64,000 nucleotides of DNA from Acidobacteriota bacterium (lineage in GTDB: Bacteria > Actinomycetota > Acidimicrobiia > Acidimicrobiales > Microtrichaceae), in the NCBI GenBank assembly GCA_003577145.1, contig QEUP01000002.1, positions 1 to 64,000 of the forward strand, given 5' to 3'. Every line of letters starts with the position of its first letter. Within the stretch, counting starts at the first letter, position 1. A model generated the notes under the pieces. The model saw nothing but the letters and a program-made list of their open reading frames with translations, was not told the DNA's origin and did not search any database. This document shows positions 27,286-36,523 of this stretch, in pieces. The position numbers and the translations under genes are program-made.

Positions 27286-27888
27286 TTGGGCCGTACCCAA
27301 CTCGAGCGCAAGGCCGACACGCGTGAGCGCCTCGTCCGCGCGGCAGCGGAGCTGTTCGGCAGCTTGGGCTTCCACTCGGTGTCGACCGACGCGGTCGCAG
27401 CCCGCGCCGATCGGACCTCCGGCGCCGTCTACGCCCATTTCGGCAGCAAGCAGGGTCTCCTCCTGGCGGTGCTGGAGGAGTGGCGGAGCGAGACAGCGGC
27501 CGACGCAGAGGTGGAGCTCGACGCCGCGACCGACCTCGACGCGCGTACCGAAGCGCTGTGGCGAACGCTGTCGAGCAGAACCGGCGAGCGGGGTGACGCC
27601 TGGCTGATGCTCGAGATGGAGCTCTGGCTCCACGCCGCCCGGCAGCCCGAGCTGCGGCAGCTGCTGGCTGAGCGCTATGACGAGATCCGCCACGAGATGG
27701 CGCACGCCTTCGAGGAATGGGCCGCCACCGCCGGATCGAGTCTCGCTTCTCCTCCCGACGAGATGAGCACCCTCGTCCTCGCCTTGCTGCTGGGCCTCGG
27801 TCTGCAGCGCCGGATGGAGCCCGAGTCGGTGTCCGACGAGCTGGCTGGGCGCGGCATCAGGTCACTACTCGGGCTGGGGGCCGGGTGA
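27286..27888 (+). CDS. TetR family transcriptional regulator
   Basis: 200 residues. HTH region ADTRERLVRAAAELF...VSTDAVAARA...GAVYAHFGSKQGLL (about 10-57) is clearly TetR. TTG 27286 is chosen: AGGGGG lies 7 bp upstream and the conserved LERKADTRERLV follows at once; no ATG or GTG fits. It is divergent from DUF35-thiolase with an intervening palindromic operator, so it probably represses that operon and itself until an acyl-CoA-like ligand binds. Confidence 0.88.
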   Translation: MGRTQLERKADTRERLVRAAAELFGSLGFHSVSTDAVAARADRTSGAVYAHFGSKQGLLLAVLEEWRSETAADAEVELDAATDLDARTEALWRTLSSRTGERGDAWLMLEMELWLHAARQPELRQLLAERYDEIRHEMAHAFEEWAATAGSSLASPPDEMSTLVLALLLGLGLQRRMEPESVSDELAGRGIRSLLGLGAG

Positions 27889-28045
27889 AGCTCGCCCGGG
27901 CAGACCTCGACCGAAGCGCCCCTCCGGATGTGCCGCGACACCTCGACGGCATCAACCGGCTGCCGGTCCACTTCTCCTTTGCCCAGGCAGGCCCTGCGGC
28001 ATGACCCCCCCCACCGTTCACGAGCACCCGACCAGGAGTGATCCC

Positions 28046-29173
28046 ATGCGAACCGAGATCTGCGAGCAGCTCGGATTGGAGTTCCCGATCTTCGCCTTCA
28101 CCCATTGCCGCGACGTCGTGGCGGCGGTGAGCAATGCGGGGGGCTATGGCGTGTTGGGGGCAGTCGGGTTCACCCCCGACCAGCTCGCCATCGAGCTCGA
28201 CTGGCTCGACGAGCACGTCGGCGACAAGAACTACGGGGTCGACATCGTGATCCCCGGGAAGTACGAGGGCATGGACGAGCTCGACGCCGACAAGCTCGAA
28301 GCCGACCTCAAGGCGATGGTTCCCCAGGGGCACCGTGACTTCGCCAGGAGCCTCCTCGCCGAGCGCGGTGTGCCCGAGATCCCCGCGGGGGAGGAGCCTC
28401 ACGAGCTGCTGGGCTGGACTGCGGCGACCGCCGGACCTCAGGTAGACGTAGCGCTGGAGCACGACAAGGTGACCCTCGTCGCCAACGCCTTGGGGACACC
28501 TCCTGAGGACGTGGTCGAACAGATCCATGGCTCGGGGCGCCTGGTCGCGGCGTTGTGCGGCTCGGCCAAGCACGCGCTGAGCCACCGGGCCGCCGGTGTC
28601 GACGTCATCATCGCTCAGGGAACCGAGGGCGGCGGCCACACCGGCGATGTGGGCAGCATGGTGCTGTGGCCCGAGGTCATCGACGCGGTGGCTCCCGCGC
28701 CGGTGCTTGCCGCCGGCGGCATCGGGAACGGCCATCAGATGGCGGCCGCCATGGCCCTCGGGGCTCAAGGAGTGTGGACGGGCTCACTGTGGCTCACGGT
28801 CGAGGAGGCCGACATCCCGCCGGCTCAGATGCAGAGCTACCTCGCGGCGGGCAGCAGGGACACCATCCGCTCCCGTTCCTTCACCGGGAAGCCGGCGAGG
28901 ATGCTGCGCAACGCCTGGACCGAGGCCTGGGAGAGGGACGACACCCCCGACCCCCTGGGCATGCCGTTGCAGATGATGGTCGCCATCGACGCCGTCGTGC
29001 GCGGCCATCGCTATCCCGAGCAGGCCAGAGACGTGCAGTTCAGCCCGTGTGGCCAGGTGATCGGCCAGTTCACCAAGGTCCGCAAGACCCGCGACGTGAT
29101 CTTCGAGATGGTCGAGCAGTACGTCGAGGCAGTCGAGCGGCTCAACGTGCTGATGCCCACCATCGGTGCCTGA
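28046..29173 (+). CDS. Nitronate monooxygenase / FMN-dependent dehydrogenase
   Basis: 375 residues of the 2-nitropropane dioxygenase-like TIM barrel: LEFPIFAFTHCRDVVAAVSNAGGYGVLG at the N-terminus, QGTEGGGHTGDVGSM and VLAAGGIGNG for FMN phosphate binding. Such enzymes oxidise alkyl nitronates or act as NAD(P)H:flavin/quinone reductases; near lipid genes they may reduce enones. ATG 28046 has AGGAG at 7 bp and is preferred to ATG 28001. The 27889-28045 gap holds no supported gene. Confidence 0.85.
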   Translation: MRTEICEQLGLEFPIFAFTHCRDVVAAVSNAGGYGVLGAVGFTPDQLAIELDWLDEHVGDKNYGVDIVIPGKYEGMDELDADKLEADLKAMVPQGHRDFARSLLAERGVPEIPAGEEPHELLGWTAATAGPQVDVALEHDKVTLVANALGTPPEDVVEQIHGSGRLVAALCGSAKHALSHRAAGVDVIIAQGTEGGGHTGDVGSMVLWPEVIDAVAPAPVLAAGGIGNGHQMAAAMALGAQGVWTGSLWLTVEEADIPPAQMQSYLAAGSRDTIRSRSFTGKPARMLRNAWTEAWERDDTPDPLGMPLQMMVAIDAVVRGHRYPEQARDVQFSPCGQVIGQFTKVRKTRDVIFEMVEQYVEAVERLNVLMPTIGA

Positions 29174-29253
29174 GCGTACGGGAGGTCACCGCGCCCGGAT
29201 GTCGGAGCGTGCCGATGCGCAAGGCGGCAGGCCGGCAAGGCGGTGGGCGGTCT

Positions 29254-29697
29254 TCACTTCTGATGTCGCACGACCAGCACCGGGCAGGGCGCGTGCTGGA
29301 GGATGTGGTGGCTCACCGACCCCAGGAACGTCCGCTTCAAGGCGCCTTTGCCGTGGGAGCCGACCACGATCACGTCGACCCCGTGGTCCTGTGCGGCCTG
29401 GCAGATGGCAGGGCCTGCTTCACCCTCGATGACGAGCTGGTCGGTGTGGGTGCCGGCGATGGCGTCAGCAGTGCGGGCGAGCTCACCCTCGGCGGTGATG
29501 GTCGCCTCGGTGTTGAACTCGTCGGCCTCCTCCGGCGACATGAGCGGACCCGCGAAACCGCCGGCCATCTCGCCGGGCACGAACTCGTCGGCCCGGGCGG
29601 TGACGAGCGTCAACTGGGCGCCGGGGAACAACTGCACCCCCTGCCTGGCTGCCTCGATTGAGACATCTGACCCGTCGGTCGCGATGAACACCTTCAT
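29254..29697 (-). CDS. Universal stress protein (UspA family)
   Basis: 147 residues. MKVFIATDGSDVS at the N-terminus and the ATP-binding pattern VVGSHGKGALKRTFLGSVSHHILQHAPCPVLVV (G-2x-G-9x-G-S type) at the C-terminus identify a single-domain nucleotide-binding USP. ATG 29697 is the family start. Cytoplasmic; monocistronic and convergent with the preceding gene. Confidence 0.92.
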   Translation of the reverse strand: MKVFIATDGSDVSIEAARQGVQLFPGAQLTLVTARADEFVPGEMAGGFAGPLMSPEEADEFNTEATITAEGELARTADAIAGTHTDQLVIEGEAGPAICQAAQDHGVDVIVVGSHGKGALKRTFLGSVSHHILQHAPCPVLVVRHQK

Positions 29698-29781
29698 TTG
29701 GTACGGCTCCTGGATCGCCCTGCCACCCGCCGAGCGTAGTACCCGCCCGCAGACGGGCTGCACAGCTCCCCGGGCGAAGCA

Positions 29782-30564
29782 TCAGCGGCCCCGCCAGACC
29801 GGTGCTCGGCCCTCGGCGACGGCGCTGAGCCCCTCCTTGGCGTCGTCGGTCGCGGCGGCAACCCGTCGCATCGTCTCGCCCATCCGCACGGCCTCCAGCC
29901 AAGGCAGATAGCGGGCCCGCCAGGCCATCTCCTTGGTCGCCCTCACCGCGAGGGGAGCTCCGGCGCACAGACGTCGGGCCAGGGAACGAGCCTGCGCCAT
30001 GAGCTCATCAGCGGGAACGACCTTCCACACCAGGCCCATCTCCCGGGCTCTTTCGGCGCTGATCCGTTCGCCGGTGAGCAGCAGCTCCATGGCGTCCTGC
30101 CAGCCGATCCGGGGTGGTAGCCGAATGGCGCCGACGATGGTGGGAAGCCCGAGCCTGACCTCGGGAAAGCCGAACTCGGCGTTCTCGCCGGCCAGGACGA
30201 AGTCGCACGCCGTCACTGCTGTGAGGGCGTAACCGAGGCAGTAGCCGTTCACCGCGGCGATGATCGGCTTCCAGATCTCCAGTCCCGATTCCATGGAGTT
30301 GATCGTCGGGATCTCCCAGAACGACCCTGGCCACGAGCCGACCGCCCCCTCCCCGTCTTTGACGTCGGCCCCGGCGCAGAAGGCGCGCCCGGCTCCGGTG
30401 ACGATCGCGACCCAAGCGTCGTCGTCCTCGCGGAAACGGTTCCAAGCCGCGTTCAGGTCCTGTCGCAGCTCGGCGTTGATGGCGTTCAGAGCCTCGGGCC
30501 GGTTGTAGGTGATGGTGGCGATGTGTTCGTCGCGCTCGTAGAGGACCTTGCCGGTCATGACCAT
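29782..30564 (-). CDS. Enoyl-CoA hydratase/isomerase family protein
   Basis: 260-residue crotonase. ATITYNRPEALNAIN, GAGRAFCAGADVKD (first oxyanion-hole loop) and KPIIAAVNGYCLGYALT (second oxyanion loop) are all present, and FGFPEVRLGL positions the usual catalytic Glu. It hydrates 2-enoyl-CoA or catalyses a related reaction in acid degradation. Start at ATG 30564 or 30558. Complete, unlike the remnant at 21.8 kb. Confidence 0.9.
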   Translation of the reverse strand: MVMTGKVLYERDEHIATITYNRPEALNAINAELRQDLNAAWNRFREDDDAWVAIVTGAGRAFCAGADVKDGEGAVGSWPGSFWEIPTINSMESGLEIWKPIIAAVNGYCLGYALTAVTACDFVLAGENAEFGFPEVRLGLPTIVGAIRLPPRIGWQDAMELLLTGERISAERAREMGLVWKVVPADELMAQARSLARRLCAGAPLAVRATKEMAWRARYLPWLEAVRMGETMRRVAAATDDAKEGLSAVAEGRAPVWRGR

Positions 30565-30685
30565 CTCCTCGCTGTGCCCGTGTGGGCCGTGACCGTAGCC
30601 CGGCCGGGCCGGATCGTTCAGGTCCCACCGGGGCGGGCTCAGGGCTAAGGTCGCGGGTCGGCTCTTGTCTCAGAGGAGGTGAACG

Positions 30686-31294
30686 ATGTCCGACTCGACC
30701 GCCGGCCAGGAGGCCGAGCTGGCGCTCAGCGAGTCCCAGAGGTGGATGATCGAGTCCGCAGCCCGCAGCTGGGGCCTCCTGCTCGTCACCGGGATCATCT
30801 GGCTCATCTTCGGCTTCGTCGTCTTGTCCTTCGACTACACCACGGTTTGGGCGCTGGCCATCTTCGCCGGTGTGTGGTTCGTGTTCGCCGCCGTCCAGCA
30901 GTTCGCCCGGGCGACCGTCACCAAGGACTACGAGTGGCTGTGGATCGTGGGCGGGGTGGTATCCCTCATCGCGGCCACCTTCGCGTTCGCCTGGCCCGAC
31001 TCGACCGTGGTGGTGCTGGCGACCATCCTCGCCTGGTTCCTCCTGTTCAGCGGGATCTTCGACATCGTGATGTCGCTGGGCAACCGCGACCTCGATCTGT
31101 GGTGGCTGGTCCTGATTCGCGGCGTCCTGGCGCTGGGGCTCGGGTTGTGGGCGGTCGGTCACCCCAACCGGTCGCTGCTGGTGCTGGCCGTCATCGTCGG
31201 CGTGCATGCGGTGTTCACCGGTGTGGTCGAGGTCGTCACCGCGTTCGAGCTGCGCCAGATCCGCAGGGAGGGCCTGGCCGTCCCTGCGCCGTGA
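30686..31294 (+). CDS. DUF308/HdeD-like membrane protein
   Basis: 202 residues with about six hydrophobic helices in three pairs, the pattern of HdeD-like DUF308 proteins, starting WGLLLVTGIIWLIFGFVVLSF after a 28-residue hydrophilic lead. AGGAGG lies 8 bp before ATG 30686. HdeD in enterobacteria helps acid resistance; in actinobacteria the role is unknown. Ends 3 bp from the convergent SDR. Confidence 0.85.
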   Translation: MSDSTAGQEAELALSESQRWMIESAARSWGLLLVTGIIWLIFGFVVLSFDYTTVWALAIFAGVWFVFAAVQQFARATVTKDYEWLWIVGGVVSLIAATFAFAWPDSTVVVLATILAWFLLFSGIFDIVMSLGNRDLDLWWLVLIRGVLALGLGLWAVGHPNRSLLVLAVIVGVHAVFTGVVEVVTAFELRQIRREGLAVPAP

Positions 31295-31297
31295 GGG

Positions 31298-32137
31298 TCA
31301 GGTCCGCTCGAGCCTCTTGGTGGAGCGGGCCCGACCCACGAAGTCCTCCATGGACCGGTTGACGCCCAGGAAGTTCGCCACGACGTCGAACAGCTTCGGT
31401 GGCAGCAGCCTCGTCACCGGAACCAGCTTGAGGAACGGTGGCATGACGACGCGGCTGCGATTGCGTTGGACTGCACCGAGGACTCGCTCCGCCACATCGT
31501 CCTCCTCGAGGATGGGCAGCAGCCAGGAGAACCGGGTCTTGACCCCTTCGAACATGCCGGTGTTGATGTAGTAGGGGCACACCACCGTCGTCCGCACGCC
31601 CGGGGCGATCTGGTGCAGTTCGACCCTGAGGGACTCGTCGAACCCGATGACCGCCCACTTGCTGGCTGCGTAGTCGCTCAGCTTGGCCACTCCGGTGAAC
31701 CCCGACGCCGACGCGATGTTGACGATGTGACCTGCGTTGCGTTCGACCATCGAAGGCAGCACCGCCCGCGCCATCCAGAAAAGCGAGAGGGTGTTGACCT
31801 CGAACGTGCGCCGGATCTGCTCGTCGGTGAGGGCGAGAAGGTAGTCGCCGCTCACCACGCCGGCGTTGTTGATGAGCACGTCGACATCGCCCACTTCGGC
31901 ATGGACCTGCGAGATCCTCTCCGAGATCATCCCGGTGTCGGTGACGTCGCACTGGTAGGCGTGCGCGTCACCACTGCCGGCCGCCTTGAGCTCGGCAACC
32001 GTCGCCTCCAGCCCCGCCGGGTTGATGTCCCAGATGACGACGCGGGCGCCCCGCCGGGCGAACCTCAGCGCCATGTTCCGGCCGATTCCACTCGCTCCAC
32101 CCGTTACGAGGACGGTGGCGTTCTGGATCGTCGTCAT
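31298..32137 (-). CDS. SDR family oxidoreductase (SDR16C-like)
   Basis: 279 residues. TGGASGIG (about 12-19), NNAG (about 90), catalytic Ser in IASASG and Tyr-Lys in YAASK (about 155-159). The long C-terminal part with hydrophobic patches (FLKLVPVTRLLPPKLFDVV) resembles 17-beta-HSD11/retinol dehydrogenase-like SDRs that work on lipophilic alcohols at membranes. Monocistronic. Confidence 0.87.
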   Translation of the reverse strand: MTTIQNATVLVTGGASGIGRNMALRFARRGARVVIWDINPAGLEATVAELKAAGSGDAHAYQCDVTDTGMISERISQVHAEVGDVDVLINNAGVVSGDYLLALTDEQIRRTFEVNTLSLFWMARAVLPSMVERNAGHIVNIASASGFTGVAKLSDYAASKWAVIGFDESLRVELHQIAPGVRTTVVCPYYINTGMFEGVKTRFSWLLPILEEDDVAERVLGAVQRNRSRVVMPPFLKLVPVTRLLPPKLFDVVANFLGVNRSMEDFVGRARSTKRLERT

Positions 32138-32238
32138 TGCCGCCTCCTACCCGTTCGCTCCGGAGCAGGGTAGAGCATCATCTCTGCGGCCTGCTTCTCG
32201 GTGGGCGTGCCTCGGCGGATGCCGCTTACTCTGGCACG

Positions 32239-33543
32239 ATGCCCGATCGCGTGCTCGAGCGTTTGGCAGAGTTGGCCGACCACCTCGACGCTTCCGATCG
32301 GGGCGACCCGGTGGTCCGGGCCTGCGCCCTCGCCAAGATGGGCGCATCGGTCATCGCAGCGCCGTTCATCGGCGCTTTCATAGGTGCCTCCAGCGTTCGG
32401 CGGACCCGCAGGATGCGCCAGGGGATCGCGTCGTTCCCCCGCCTCATCGCCGACGTTGCTGCCGGCCGCCTACCGGACCTGGCACCCACCAGGATCATCC
32501 GGTTGCCCGCAGCGGGCCGGTACCTGATCACGTCCGATCTCCATCGCTCCACGCCCGGCCCCGGCGACTGGCCCACGATTCAGCAGGTCACCGGCCTCTA
32601 CGCCGAGATGCTCGACTCGTACGGCGAGCGGGAATGGACCCTCGTCGAGAACGGCGACGTCGAGGACTTCTGGGTGGTGGGCGGGTCGGTTTGGGGGTGC
32701 GTCTACGACGCGGCCAGGATCGTCCAGCGACTCGGCGGTGGCTCCGAGTTGTGGTCCGAGATGGTGCGGTGTCACCTCGATCGGATCGTCTCCCACAACG
32801 AAGCGGTGTACGAGCGCATCGAACGGCATTTCTCCGACCGGGGCCGGTACTTCCGGACCGTGGGGAACCACGATGACGTGTACCTGCACGACGAGGGCGT
32901 CGCCCAGCTGCGCCGTCACCACCCCGGGGTGGGAGTGGCCGACTTCGTCGTCCTCGAAGCGGCACCGGGTCCTCAGGCCGTGATCACCCACGGCCACCAG
33001 ACCGACAGCTGGAACGCTCCCTTCCAGGACGGCCTCGGCAAGCTGATGACCTGGATGGGCTCGCTTTCCAACGACTTGCCCTTCGGGCCCAGCAACCCCG
33101 ATCTTCCCTCGCCGGCCGTCACCGCGCGGATGCTCGACGGCACCTGGCCCGACCTGTTGACGCCGGTGAGTCACCTGTACGGCGCCAACGGCGAGTTCGA
33201 CTCGACCAACGAGGTCCAGATGCACAAGGCCTGGTTGAAGCGCTGGGGCGGCGATACCGACGAGCCGTGGCTGTTCCTCGGGCACACCCACCATCCGTTG
33301 CGGTCCCCCGGCCGGCCCGACGACAGCGGGTCGAGGTGGTCGAAGTACCTGAACTCGGGGAGCGGGATAACCCACCGGCTCATCACCGCGATCGAATGGG
33401 ACGGAACCGGTGACCCCCTCAGGCCGCGTCTACGGCTGGTGGCCTGGCACCGCGACGGCGACGGCGCAACGCAGCGCTTCAGGCTCGAAGCCGACGGCGA
33501 TCGCTTGCGACCGGTCCCACTCGGGCGGGAGGGCGTGGCGTGA
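32239..33543 (+). CDS. Calcineurin-like metallophosphoesterase
   Basis: 434 residues. All metal motifs of the calcineurin fold are visible in order: SDLH (Asp100, His102), NGDVED (about 138), GNHDDVY (about 217), ITHGHQ (about 260) and LGHTHHP (about 347). A hydrophobic, Ala/Gly-rich segment at about 36-52 precedes the catalytic domain and could be a membrane hairpin. Start chosen at ATG 32239. Substrate unknown. Confidence 0.86.
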   Translation: MPDRVLERLAELADHLDASDRGDPVVRACALAKMGASVIAAPFIGAFIGASSVRRTRRMRQGIASFPRLIADVAAGRLPDLAPTRIIRLPAAGRYLITSDLHRSTPGPGDWPTIQQVTGLYAEMLDSYGEREWTLVENGDVEDFWVVGGSVWGCVYDAARIVQRLGGGSELWSEMVRCHLDRIVSHNEAVYERIERHFSDRGRYFRTVGNHDDVYLHDEGVAQLRRHHPGVGVADFVVLEAAPGPQAVITHGHQTDSWNAPFQDGLGKLMTWMGSLSNDLPFGPSNPDLPSPAVTARMLDGTWPDLLTPVSHLYGANGEFDSTNEVQMHKAWLKRWGGDTDEPWLFLGHTHHPLRSPGRPDDSGSRWSKYLNSGSGITHRLITAIEWDGTGDPLRPRLRLVAWHRDGDGATQRFRLEADGDRLRPVPLGREGVA

Positions 33544-33707
33544 TCCGGGACGGCCAAGGCGCGCCCAGCGTGAGCTGACGATCCCGCATCAGGCGCCCCC
33601 GGACGGCCTGCGGCAACCAGCGCACGACGCAGGCCGCTACGGCGTCGGGACCATAGGCTCTGGCCCGGCTGCGGTTGGGTCCGCTGAGATTGACCAGGAG
33701 GTATCCG

Positions 33708-33863
33708 ATGGGGGTCGGTCAGATCATCCTGGTCGTGCTTGCCGGCGTGGTCACGGCCGCGGCGTTGTGCTGGTTCATCGTTGCGACCGCGGTTCGCCGC
33801 GCACGGCCTCCGGTGGACATGCCCCGGCGTGGAACCCGCCCTCACGTCCGCGGCGGGCATTGA
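33708..33863 (+). CDS. Single-pass membrane microprotein coupled to P-type ATPase
   Basis: 51 residues: one transmembrane helix (about residues 4-26, IILVVLAGVVTAAALCWFIV) followed by an Arg/Pro-rich tail. ATG 33708 has a perfect AGGAGG six bases upstream, and its TGA overlaps the ATPase ATG (TGATG). The strong ribosome site and coupling argue that it is translated. It could be a small accessory subunit, as KdpF is for KdpFABC, but no homology is recognised. Confidence 0.65.
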   Translation: MGVGQIILVVLAGVVTAAALCWFIVATAVRRARPPVDMPRRGTRPHVRGGH

Positions 33864-36523
33864 TGGCCGAACCGCCGGCGCTACCAGCCGCCGGGCTCAG
33901 CTCCGCCGAGGCGGCAGCGCGCCTGGCTGCCGGCGGCGCGAACGTGTTGCCGACGCCGCGCCGGACACCGGTGTGGCGGCGGTTCGTCGCCGAGCTGGTG
34001 CACTTCTTCGCTTTGCTGTTCTGGGTGGCGGGCGCCCTGGCGGTGATCGCCGGTCTTCCGCAGCTCGGCATCGCGGTCTTCGTGGTGGTGGTGCTGAACG
34101 GTGTGTTCGCGTTCATCCAGGAGCAGCGCGCCGAGCACGCCGCCGAGCGCCTGCGTGACCTTCTCCCCCGGCGGGCAACCGTCGTGCGCGACGGGGTGGC
34201 GGTGGAGGTGGCGGCGGATGAGCTGGTGGTCGGTGATCTCGTGGTGCTCGCCGAAGGGGATCGCGTATCGGCGGACCTGCGCCTCGATCGGGTGCACGCC
34301 CTGGCGGTGGACACCTCGACCCTCACCGGCGAGAGCGTTCCTGCGCACCCGAGCAGCGGGGAGCAGGTATTCGCCGGCTGCTTCGTGGTCGAGGGTGAGG
34401 CTCACGCGACGGTCGTCGCCACCGGGCCTGGGACCCGTCTCGCCGGGATCGCCAGGCTGACTCGCTCCCAGCGGCCTGCGCCGAGCCCTCTACGGGCGGA
34501 GCTGAACCGCGTATCACGGATCATCGCGTTCGTGGCTGTCGCGGTCGGCGTCGTGTTCTTCGGGGCGGCCCTGCTGGTCGGGACACCGGCATCGGGTGGG
34601 TTCCTCTTCGCCATCGGTGTGACAGTGGCGGTCGTACCCTGTGGGCTGCTGCCGACAGTCACGTTGTCGCTGGCCATGGGTGCCCAACGCATGGCCTCAC
34701 GCCACGCTCTGGTCCGCCACCTCGAGGCCGTGGAGACCCTCGGGTCGACCACGTTCATCTGCACGGACAAGACCGGCACGCTCACCCGCAACGAGATGGC
34801 GGCCGTGGAGGTGTGGATGCCCGGTGGGGAGGCGACGATCGACGGCAACGGCTACGAACCGTCGGCCGTTGTCGGCTGCACCCCGCTCTCGTGCCGATCA
34901 GACCTGGTAGAGCTGGCCCGTGTGGCGGCCCGCTGCTCGAACGGTCGGATCGCCTGCCATGACGGCGAATGGCTCGCCCGGGGGGACCCGATGGAGGCAG
35001 CCCTGCATGCGCTCGCCCGGCGGGTCGGCGTAGATGAGGAGGCCGATGCGGTCGAGCGTCCCGAGACGGCGAGGTTCCCCTTCGACGCCCGCCGCCGGCG
35101 GATGTCGGTGATTGCCGGGGGTTCGGTGTTGGTCAAGGGTGCACCCGACGCGGTGCTGCCGTGCTGCGACGATGTGCCGGGAGTGCACGAGGCGCTGCAC
35201 GATCTGGCGAGACGGGGCTTGAGGGTGCTGGCGATCGCGAGCCGTCCCACGGGCACCGCGCTACCCGCCTCCGCCGCCGAGGCCGAGGAAGGCTTGACCC
35301 TGCTCGGGCTGGTCGGGTTGGAGGACCCACCCCGTCGTGGCGCAGCCGAAGCCATCGCGGCATGCCGCCGCTCGGGGATTCGCGTCGCGATGGTCACCGG
35401 TGATCACCCCGAGACGGCCCGCGCGATCGCCGACGAAGTCGGCCTGGCCGGCGACGACGCCACAGTGGTGGTCGGAGCGGAGCTCCCGACCGATGACGAC
35501 GAGCTCGGAGAGCTCATCGACCGGGACGACCTCGTCGTCGCGAGGGTCTCGCCCGAGGACAAGTTGCGTATCGCCACCGTCCTCACGGGCCGGGGGCACG
35601 TCGTGGCCATGACCGGTGACGGGGTCAACGACGCCCCCGCGTTGCGGGAGGCTGCCATCGGTGTGGCCATGGGGCGTAGCGGTACCGACGTGGCACGCGA
35701 GGCCGCCGACCTGGTGCTGCTCGAAGACGACTTCGCCACCATCGTCGCGGCCATCGAGCAGGGACGCTCGACTTTCGCCAACATCCGGCGGTTCCTCACC
35801 TATCACCTCACCGACAACGTCGCCGAACTGGCACCGTTCGTGGTGTGGGCCCTGTCAGGCACCACGATCCCCTTGGCGATCGGGGTGCTGCAGGTCCTGG
35901 CCCTGGACATCGGGACCGACGTCCTGCCCGCCCTGGCACTAGGTGCCGAGCCGCCTGCGCCACGTGTGCTCGATCAGCCTCCGACAAACCGGCTCCACCT
36001 GCTCGACCGTAGCGTCTTCGTTCGCGCCTTCGGGGTGCTCGGCCCGGTGGAGGCGCTCGTGGAGCTCGCCGCGTTCATGACGACCTTCCTCGCCCTGGGG
36101 TGGCGCCCGGGCGACGACTTCCCTGATGGTGCGCCGCTGCTTGCCGCATCCGGCGCCGCCTTCACCGCCGTCGTGCTCGGTCAGGTCGCAAACGCGTTCG
36201 CCTGTCGCAGCACCACCGCATTTGCCTGGCGCCTCCCACTCGGTCGCAACCGGCTCCTACCGTTCGCGATCGCCACCGAGCTGGCGATGCTGGTCGCGTT
36301 CTTGTTCATCGGGCCGCTCGCGAGGCTCCTCGAGCAGGCACCGCCGACCGCGGTGGGCCTGTTGGTCGCGCTGCTCGCGATGCCGGCCGTGCTCGTCGCC
36401 GACACAGTGCAGAAGGCAGCCAAGCGCGTCCGCGATAGGGGGCGCTCCGCAAGGACCTGCTTCACGCGCTCGTCGAGCGCTCGTCGCGACCGGGGAGAAC
36501 TGGCTGGTCGAGCGCGAGGGTGA
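33863..36523 (+). CDS. Cation-transporting P-type ATPase with PCGLLP in place of PEGL
   Basis: 886 residues, P2/P3-like architecture: N-terminal cation ATPase domain, actuator with LTGESVPA, phosphorylation site Asp302 in CTDKTGTLT, nucleotide domain, hinge MTGDGVNDAP (about 583-592) and a six-helix C-terminal membrane block (about 660-870). In M4, where Ca/Na/K pumps read PEGL, this protein has P-C-G-L-L-P with Cys260 at the ion-binding Glu position. That departs from CPx metal pumps too. No N-terminal heavy-metal domain. The ion is therefore unknown. Its 3' end overlaps the convergent cbiO by 62 bp. Confidence 0.88.
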   Translation: MAEPPALPAAGLSSAEAAARLAAGGANVLPTPRRTPVWRRFVAELVHFFALLFWVAGALAVIAGLPQLGIAVFVVVVLNGVFAFIQEQRAEHAAERLRDLLPRRATVVRDGVAVEVAADELVVGDLVVLAEGDRVSADLRLDRVHALAVDTSTLTGESVPAHPSSGEQVFAGCFVVEGEAHATVVATGPGTRLAGIARLTRSQRPAPSPLRAELNRVSRIIAFVAVAVGVVFFGAALLVGTPASGGFLFAIGVTVAVVPCGLLPTVTLSLAMGAQRMASRHALVRHLEAVETLGSTTFICTDKTGTLTRNEMAAVEVWMPGGEATIDGNGYEPSAVVGCTPLSCRSDLVELARVAARCSNGRIACHDGEWLARGDPMEAALHALARRVGVDEEADAVERPETARFPFDARRRRMSVIAGGSVLVKGAPDAVLPCCDDVPGVHEALHDLARRGLRVLAIASRPTGTALPASAAEAEEGLTLLGLVGLEDPPRRGAAEAIAACRRSGIRVAMVTGDHPETARAIADEVGLAGDDATVVVGAELPTDDDELGELIDRDDLVVARVSPEDKLRIATVLTGRGHVVAMTGDGVNDAPALREAAIGVAMGRSGTDVAREAADLVLLEDDFATIVAAIEQGRSTFANIRRFLTYHLTDNVAELAPFVVWALSGTTIPLAIGVLQVLALDIGTDVLPALALGAEPPAPRVLDQPPTNRLHLLDRSVFVRAFGVLGPVEALVELAAFMTTFLALGWRPGDDFPDGAPLLAASGAAFTAVVLGQVANAFACRSTTAFAWRLPLGRNRLLPFAIATELAMLVAFLFIGPLARLLEQAPPTAVGLLVALLAMPAVLVADTVQKAAKRVRDRGRSARTCFTRSSSARRDRGELAGRARG

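Noticed and set aside
27892-28004. Short frame between TetR and nitronate monooxygenase (VKLARADLDRSAPPDV...)
   Set aside because: Overlaps no signal, lacks a ribosome site and similarity; too weak to call.
30008-31207. Minus-strand frame running from the enoyl-CoA hydratase gene across the DUF308 gene
   Set aside because: Low-complexity His/Arg/Gln-rich translation; shadow of coding sequence on both strands.
33410-33862. Upstream extension of the P-type ATPase frame to 1037 codons
   Set aside because: It overlaps the metallophosphoesterase end and the microprotein in another frame and shows no conserved sequence; ATG 33863 is coupled to the microprotein stop.
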